Below are positions 58,948-64,000 of a stretch of 64,000 nucleotides of DNA, one piece after another. The stretch is taken from the NCBI RefSeq assembly GCF_002776525.5, contig NC_045434.1, positions 115,860,150 through 115,924,149 on the forward strand. The letters run 5' to 3'. A model generated the notes under the pieces. It saw only the letters and a program-made list of their open reading frames with translations. It was not told the origin of the DNA and made no database searches. Positions within the stretch are counted from its first letter, which is position 1, and every line of letters begins with the position of its first letter. A program made the position numbers and the translations under genes. This DNA comes from Piliocolobus tephrosceles. Lineage: Eukaryota > Chordata > Mammalia > Primates > Cercopithecidae.

Positions 58948-59125
58948 AACTTCTTCTTACCTTGAAGGAGAAGGAAGGTAAGAAATGCAGAAGTAACCAC
59001 AAGTACAACATTCTCATAGTGAGAGGGAGCAAGAGTGGAAAGAGAGTGGAGGCTTGAGAACTTAGTGCACACTTTTGCATACATTTTTAAGTTGTGTTTA
59101 AAGAAATATCTTTTTTTGTCTTAAA
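58948..59125 (-). repeat. Inverted copy flanked by 13-bp direct repeats
   Basis: Reverse complement of 58344-58512. It is bounded exactly by aaagccctacaat at 58935-58947 and 59126-59138. The direct repeats behave like a target-site duplication, so this arm is the inserted copy. Confidence 0.88.
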
Positions 59126-59138
59126 AAAGCCCTACAAT

Positions 59139-60563
59139 GGAATAGAGAAAAAAGATCAGAGAAGGTGATTTTAGGAATAGAATGATGGTTTCTGTATTTG
59201 AAACATAGATAATAAAAAGAAAATAGAATAATAAGAATAATATGAATTCTACTGTGAATTCTCCTTTTCTTTTCCAAGAGTAAATAAACTCTAGCTTTGC
59301 CTTGCTCATGTTTCACATTTTCAATGTGCGCTGCATATTGAAGAAAACAACCTGCTTAGTCTGGTCTTAAAGGTTGCCTGTTTAGTGACCAGAAAATTCA
59401 CTTTTAGAAGAAACTTTATGTGCCAGTGATTTAGAACTGTTCTGCTTTAAATGGAGCACTTGAAATGGCCCTGAAGAATGCCATCCAAAGTGCAGCATTA
59501 GGGAACATACCAGCCACAGTGAAAGGTCATGCTTTGCTTTCCATTCACAATTCCCTTTGTTGCATGTGTTTCTGATTTTTTTTTCCTAAAACTCCCTAGC
59601 ACACTCAATTTGGAGCTCTTCTAGTATGTCAAAATATGCCAACACAACATAATTATTTGAGGAAATTTGAAATTATTTGAGGTAAAGATATACTCGGAAG
59701 AGACAGTGCTGTCTCTTGTTGTTCTCAGATTAAATTCATCCCCTGCAAAACCCCTTATTTGTTATTTAATCAAACTTTTATAATCTTGTGACAGAGAGAG
59801 AGATCAGGACTCTATACAACATTAATTTGCAGGCATTAGTTTGTATGTTTCCAGAATATCTTTCTTTCTTGGAAATGCACAAATATTCTTGTAAAGGATG
59901 ATTAAAGTACATGTTTGATTTTATGACTGTTGGATGATGTGTATTTATTCACAGCAGGAGTTGCACAAAGATGTGGCATTGCTGTTGTTTTCTATATATC
60001 CCGTATATTGCCTGATAAACATTATTTTTTATTTATTGATATATTTACATATTTGCTTACCATAAGCTTCCTGGCTTTTTCTTTATTCTTGAATAATGCA
60101 CACTTCTTTCTATTTTCAAAGGAAGTTTTAGATTTATTTGGTTTGGGGTATACTATTTTTAATTTAAGATAAAATATATAATAGTTCTATGTAGATTGAA
60201 ATCAGATTGAATTGTAAGTTATTAAAATTGGTGGTAATTAAAATAGAAGTGGATTGCTTAAATCAAACAACAGAGTATGAAATAAAAATATAAATCTCAT
60301 TACTTATCATATACTTTTAGGGGGTTGAGTGATTTCAGCTCTCTAAATCTTTATATCTCTACATCAAATTATATTATCCTACATTTCATGTCAATACCAA
60401 CAGTCTATACATATGACAGTGTTCATTTATATATCTGGCTGACCTGTGGCTTGAAATGATATTAACCATTGTGGCCAACATGTAAATTAAAGCAGATTGA
60501 AACATCTAAGAATTCTGGTCAGTTATCAAGCAATTAGTTCGTTTATAATTTTTGTGTTTTATC

Positions 60564-60594
<31 letters not shown>

Positions 60595-61575
60595 CTATTT
60601 TTCTTTCTTTATATTGAGAATTTCTCTTCATTTTCTTCTATTTCATGAAATGTCTTGTGGCTATGCATATTTAACCTTAGTGTTTAGCAAGTACTTACTC
60701 AAAATATTTGATAACCGTACTGTTGAGGTCAACCCTGGGAGAGTCTTAACACACATTGTTGGAGTGGAATCCTTGATGTGCAGGAGATGTTCATATCAGC
60801 CAGAGACTGCTGGTTTTGCACAATTCTTTCCAATTCTGTTCTTAGTGACTTCACGTTAGTGTCTTAAAATCAGCTCTGAAAGAACTATTTACACTAAGAA
60901 AATTACTAAAATCTATGAATCGGTATACAAATATGTATATGTGTATTTTAAACTATATACCATCATTTCAAGTTTCGGGATCACATTATTAAGAAAGGAA
61001 TGCCTAGCTTTTATGTGAAAATTTGGCAAGGCTGTGTGTATTTACATATTATATACCAGTAGCATGCACATTAATTTTTCTTTTGAATTTTCACCAATAT
61101 TAGCTCTATGGACAACAAGAAATAAGAGATTGTTTTCGGGTTGTCATGAAAGCTCTCTGGTCCTCAGACTATGAATAGAGTTGAGAGTTAATGGATCTGT
61201 TCTTGTCATTCTATTTGTATAATTACTCAAATGTATGCAAAATATTCATCCATTATTACATGGTGTGTAGCCATACTACCACCATAAACATCAAGTGCAA
61301 ACATCCAATTGTGCTTCCAAAGCGTATGCTTCAGTTTGTATTTTATTACATATAACCACAAATGATAACTTCATGAATTGTGATGTTATTACATGACGTG
61401 ATTACTAACATCCCATTTTCCATGGATATAAAGGTCAACATTGCACTTATGGGTGCAACCAAGCCAATCACGAATTTCCATCTTTGTAAATCTATGTACT
61501 GAAACTAATCTAGGTATCAATTCTGTGTCTATTAAAGTTAAGTGGTGAGGAGAAACCATGAGGTAATTTGAATAC
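59139..61575. other. AT-rich DNA with a (GATA)n microsatellite
   Basis: About seven GATA repeats at 60566-60593. No gene or other repeat recognised. Confidence 0.55.
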
Positions 61576-61584
61576 AGAATCTTT

Positions 61585-61892
61585 TTTTTTTTTTTTTTTT
61601 TTTTTTTTGAGACGGAGTCTCGCTCTGTCGCCCAGGCTGGAGTGCAGTGGCCGGATCTCAGCTCAGTGCAAGCTCCGCCTCCCGGGTTCACGCCATTCTC
61701 CTCCCTCAGCCTCCAGAGTAGCTGGGATTACAGGCGCCCGCCACCTCGCCCGGCTAGTTTTTTGTATTTTTTTTAGTAGAGATGGGGTTTCACCATGTTA
61801 GCCAGGATGGTCTCCATCTCCTGACCTCGTGATCTGCCCGTCTCGGCCTCCCAAAGTGCTGGGATTACAGGCTTGAGCCACTGCGCCCGGCC
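61585..61892 (-). mobile_element. AluY (Old World monkey type), antisense
   Basis: Full length, oligo-T on the left. A 9-bp target duplication agaatcttt lies at 61576-61584 and 61893-61901. It carries the cercopithecid-type bases ('gtggccggatctcagctc', 'ccacctcgcccggctag', 'ggcttgagcca'). Confidence 0.95.
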
Positions 61893-61901
61893 AGAATCTT
61901 T

Positions 61902-62211
61902 AATATAAAGAATAATTGTCAGGAGATTGGAGAATGGTGAATTGGCTAATAAGAATTAAAGAGAGCATTAAAGAACACAGAAAAAGCAGGTGTAGAAATT
62001 AGCTACTGCTCATGAGGCTGGAATAAAAGGACCTAAGAAAGAGACTTCTTCACCATGTCAAGACTGGTATTGAGATCTTTTTGGAGGAGTCATATCCTCA
62101 AATCACAAGATGCCACATAAGATACGGAGGGGACTCAGTGGTATGACTTGCTACATTTTTTTTCTAGGTTTTAAGAGAAACTCATCCAAGGAGAGGGGAT
62201 GTGCCTTAAAA
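61902..62211. other. Unrecognised DNA
   Basis: No gene or repeat identified. Confidence 0.5.
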
Positions 62212-62219
62212 CTCACTTT

Positions 62220-62558
62220 ACTAGAACATAGATGAAGCTGGAAACCATCATTCTGAGCAAACTATCACAAGGACAGAAAACCAAACACCGCATGTTCTCA
62301 CTCATAGGTGGGAACTGAGCAATGAGAACACTTGGACACAGGGTGGGGAACATCACACACCAGGGCCTGTTGTGGAATGGGGGGAGGAGGGAGGGATAGT
62401 ATTGAGGGATATACCTAATGTAAATGACGAGTCGATGGATGCAGCACACCAGCGTGGCATATGTATACTTATTAATAAACCCGCACGTTGTGCACATATA
62501 CCCTAGAACTTAAAGTATAAAAACAAACAAACAAACAAACAAACAAAAACAGAAACAC
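62220..62558 (+). mobile_element. L1PA 3' end with (AAAC)n tail
   Basis: ORF2 end and 3'UTR ('gatgaagctggaaaccatca', 'cctagaacttaaagtataaa') followed by AAAC repeats (62520-62548). A probable 8-bp target duplication ctcacttt lies at 62212-62219 and 62559-62566. Confidence 0.9.
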
Positions 62559-62566
62559 CTCACTTT

Positions 62567-64000
62567 GCTGTCCCTTGTATGAATGCTGGGGAGTCTGTTT
62601 GTGTGAAGGTGCCTCTTCTGTGGCATTCCACTGCAAAGCTTCCAAGAGAGATGACAGGGAGGTTTGCAGGCTGATGAGTATTTCTTCCTGCTGCGATCAG
62701 AAGGAATCAGATACTGGGGGCATATATGCAGGGGCTGGATGCTTGAGAAAATACACTGTGCTGAAGTCAGGTGCTGGAGAAAGCTGTACTCTTCAGGAAA
62801 CTAGCAGGAAAGAAACTATGAACTTTGCATAAGCCAAGTTTTGTAGGAAGTGTGCATTGCAGGCACCTAGAGGTAGAGAAAACTGTGTAGATGAAAGAGC
62901 CAAGTGCCGGAAAAAGCACACTCCTTAGAAATCTGGAAAGTAAGACACAGTGGCATCAGGAAGAAAAATCCCCCTCCTCCTCTGGTGTCTCTTGAGCACC
63001 CTCTACCAACATGGCTTAACATAGTGTCAGCTAGCAAAGGAAATATATTTATGAAACCTACCTCCATTATCCTGGAACAGTCAAAACAGCTGATTTTGAA
63101 GATGAAATTTAATTCATTTATACATTTGTTATGTGTTATAAATTGTAAGAATCTCTAAAAATAAAAGTAACTTGTCACTTATTGAATTGTTTTTATTGAG
63201 AAGACACTTCATAGAAAAACATCACAATAATTCTAGAAGTATTTGACATATGAAATAATTAGATGTGTTTTCTTTACTCCTACTTTGTATTATAAAATGG
63301 CCTTAAGATGAGAATAAAAAATGCTCTCTGTCTAAATTCAACAGATTTAAATATTTTGTCAATATGTTTTAGAAGGTACAAAAGAATAGATAGCAGGGGG
63401 AAAATGTGTGTCTTTAGGAGAGGACCACCAAGTTTATTTTTGAAAGAAAGGTGAAGAATGACAAAATAGTAGTATAACAGATGTTAAACAAAGTGTGAGT
63501 GTCATCTGGTCATGGACTTTGGTATTGTGATGTTGCAGTGAAATGTGAATTTTCTGGGTTATTGTTTATTACTAAATGTGGGCTAGTTACCAAAAGACAA
63601 GAATGAAACATGACAAAGAATATTCTTAAAATATCATAGGAAATTATTAAAGGCATATCAGTTTTTTCTTCCTGAAAAACACATAATAAGTAATCATCTC
63701 TGTCTTCTATTTTGTCCCAGGTTTCAAGTTATATTTTGCTATATAATAAAGCATTGTGGCCCAAACAACATCCCTATTGTATCAGCCAGCAGCCATTGTT
63801 CAACCAGAGGAGCAAAACCACTTGGCTATATATTATATATTTTTGTTGCAGGAAATCAGCCTCATACAATCACAGGAGGCTGTTAAAAAGCCTTTATAAT
63901 GCTTTTTGTATCCACATCTGATGTGTAATCTTGAAGTTGCAGGGTAAGCAATTGATAGATGTGAAGGGGGAATATCAAAGGCAGGCAGCAATGATTAAAT
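62567..64000. other. Unrecognised DNA, possibly an old repeat at 62570-63090
   Basis: The first ~520 bp ('gagcaccctctaccaacatg', 'gtcagctagcaaaggaaata') resemble an interspersed repeat that I cannot name. The rest is AT-rich with nothing recognised. Confidence 0.4.

Overview
This is an AT-rich, repeat-dense stretch of a primate nuclear genome. The youngest Alu copies (11188-11490, 12907-13211, 61585-61892) share bases that differ from human AluY: a 'gtggccggatctcagctc' block, 'ccacctcgccc' and 'aggcttgagcc'. These are what I would expect of the AluYRa-type elements of Old World monkeys, so a cercopithecid (macaque, baboon or relative) is the best guess. I find no intact protein-coding gene, tRNA, rRNA, CRISPR array or supportable promoter. 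The window looks like a gene desert or a piece of a very large intron.

Region by region: 1-2130 looks like a decayed endogenous-retrovirus internal region, followed by an L1 tail and an old Alu. About 5250-13365 is one ancient L1M element carrying nested insertions: a solo LTR (6817-7886), a processed pseudogene of MATR3 (matrin 3, 8224-12572) with an AluY inside it, and a second AluY. The MATR3 copy is split into a 5' part on the minus strand and a 3' part on the plus strand between matching 20-bp target-site duplications, as expected of twin-primed retrotransposition. A pair of about 240-bp inverted arms lies at 13993-14232 and 16042-16280. A 5'-complete but internally deleted L1 fills 17881-21692.

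The most unusual block is 31398-36556. About 30 copies of a roughly 75-bp unit run in one direction. A strongly AT-rich spacer of about 390 bp follows, then about 33 copies run in the opposite direction. Each unit also contains its own near-palindrome centred on GTGTACAC and pairs of GATATT/AATATC boxes. The structure is therefore palindromic at unit scale and inverted at array scale. With about 460 bp of unassigned DNA on its left, it splits an L1 copy whose two halves lie at about 29246-30933 and 36560-36826.

The right half (37-64 kb) is ordinary AT-rich DNA sprinkled with Alu, L1, MaLR and ERV1 LTR copies. It includes a 5'-inverted L1 (38764-39889), an L1 tail inserted into an Alu tail with a 10-N assembly gap flanked by a duplicated stretch (55186-55790), a 132-bp direct repeat (48820 and 49623), and a local inverted copy flanked by 13-bp direct repeats (58948-59125). 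No genes act together here; the interest is structural and evolutionary. Family names come from memory of repeat consensus sequences and were not checked by a search.
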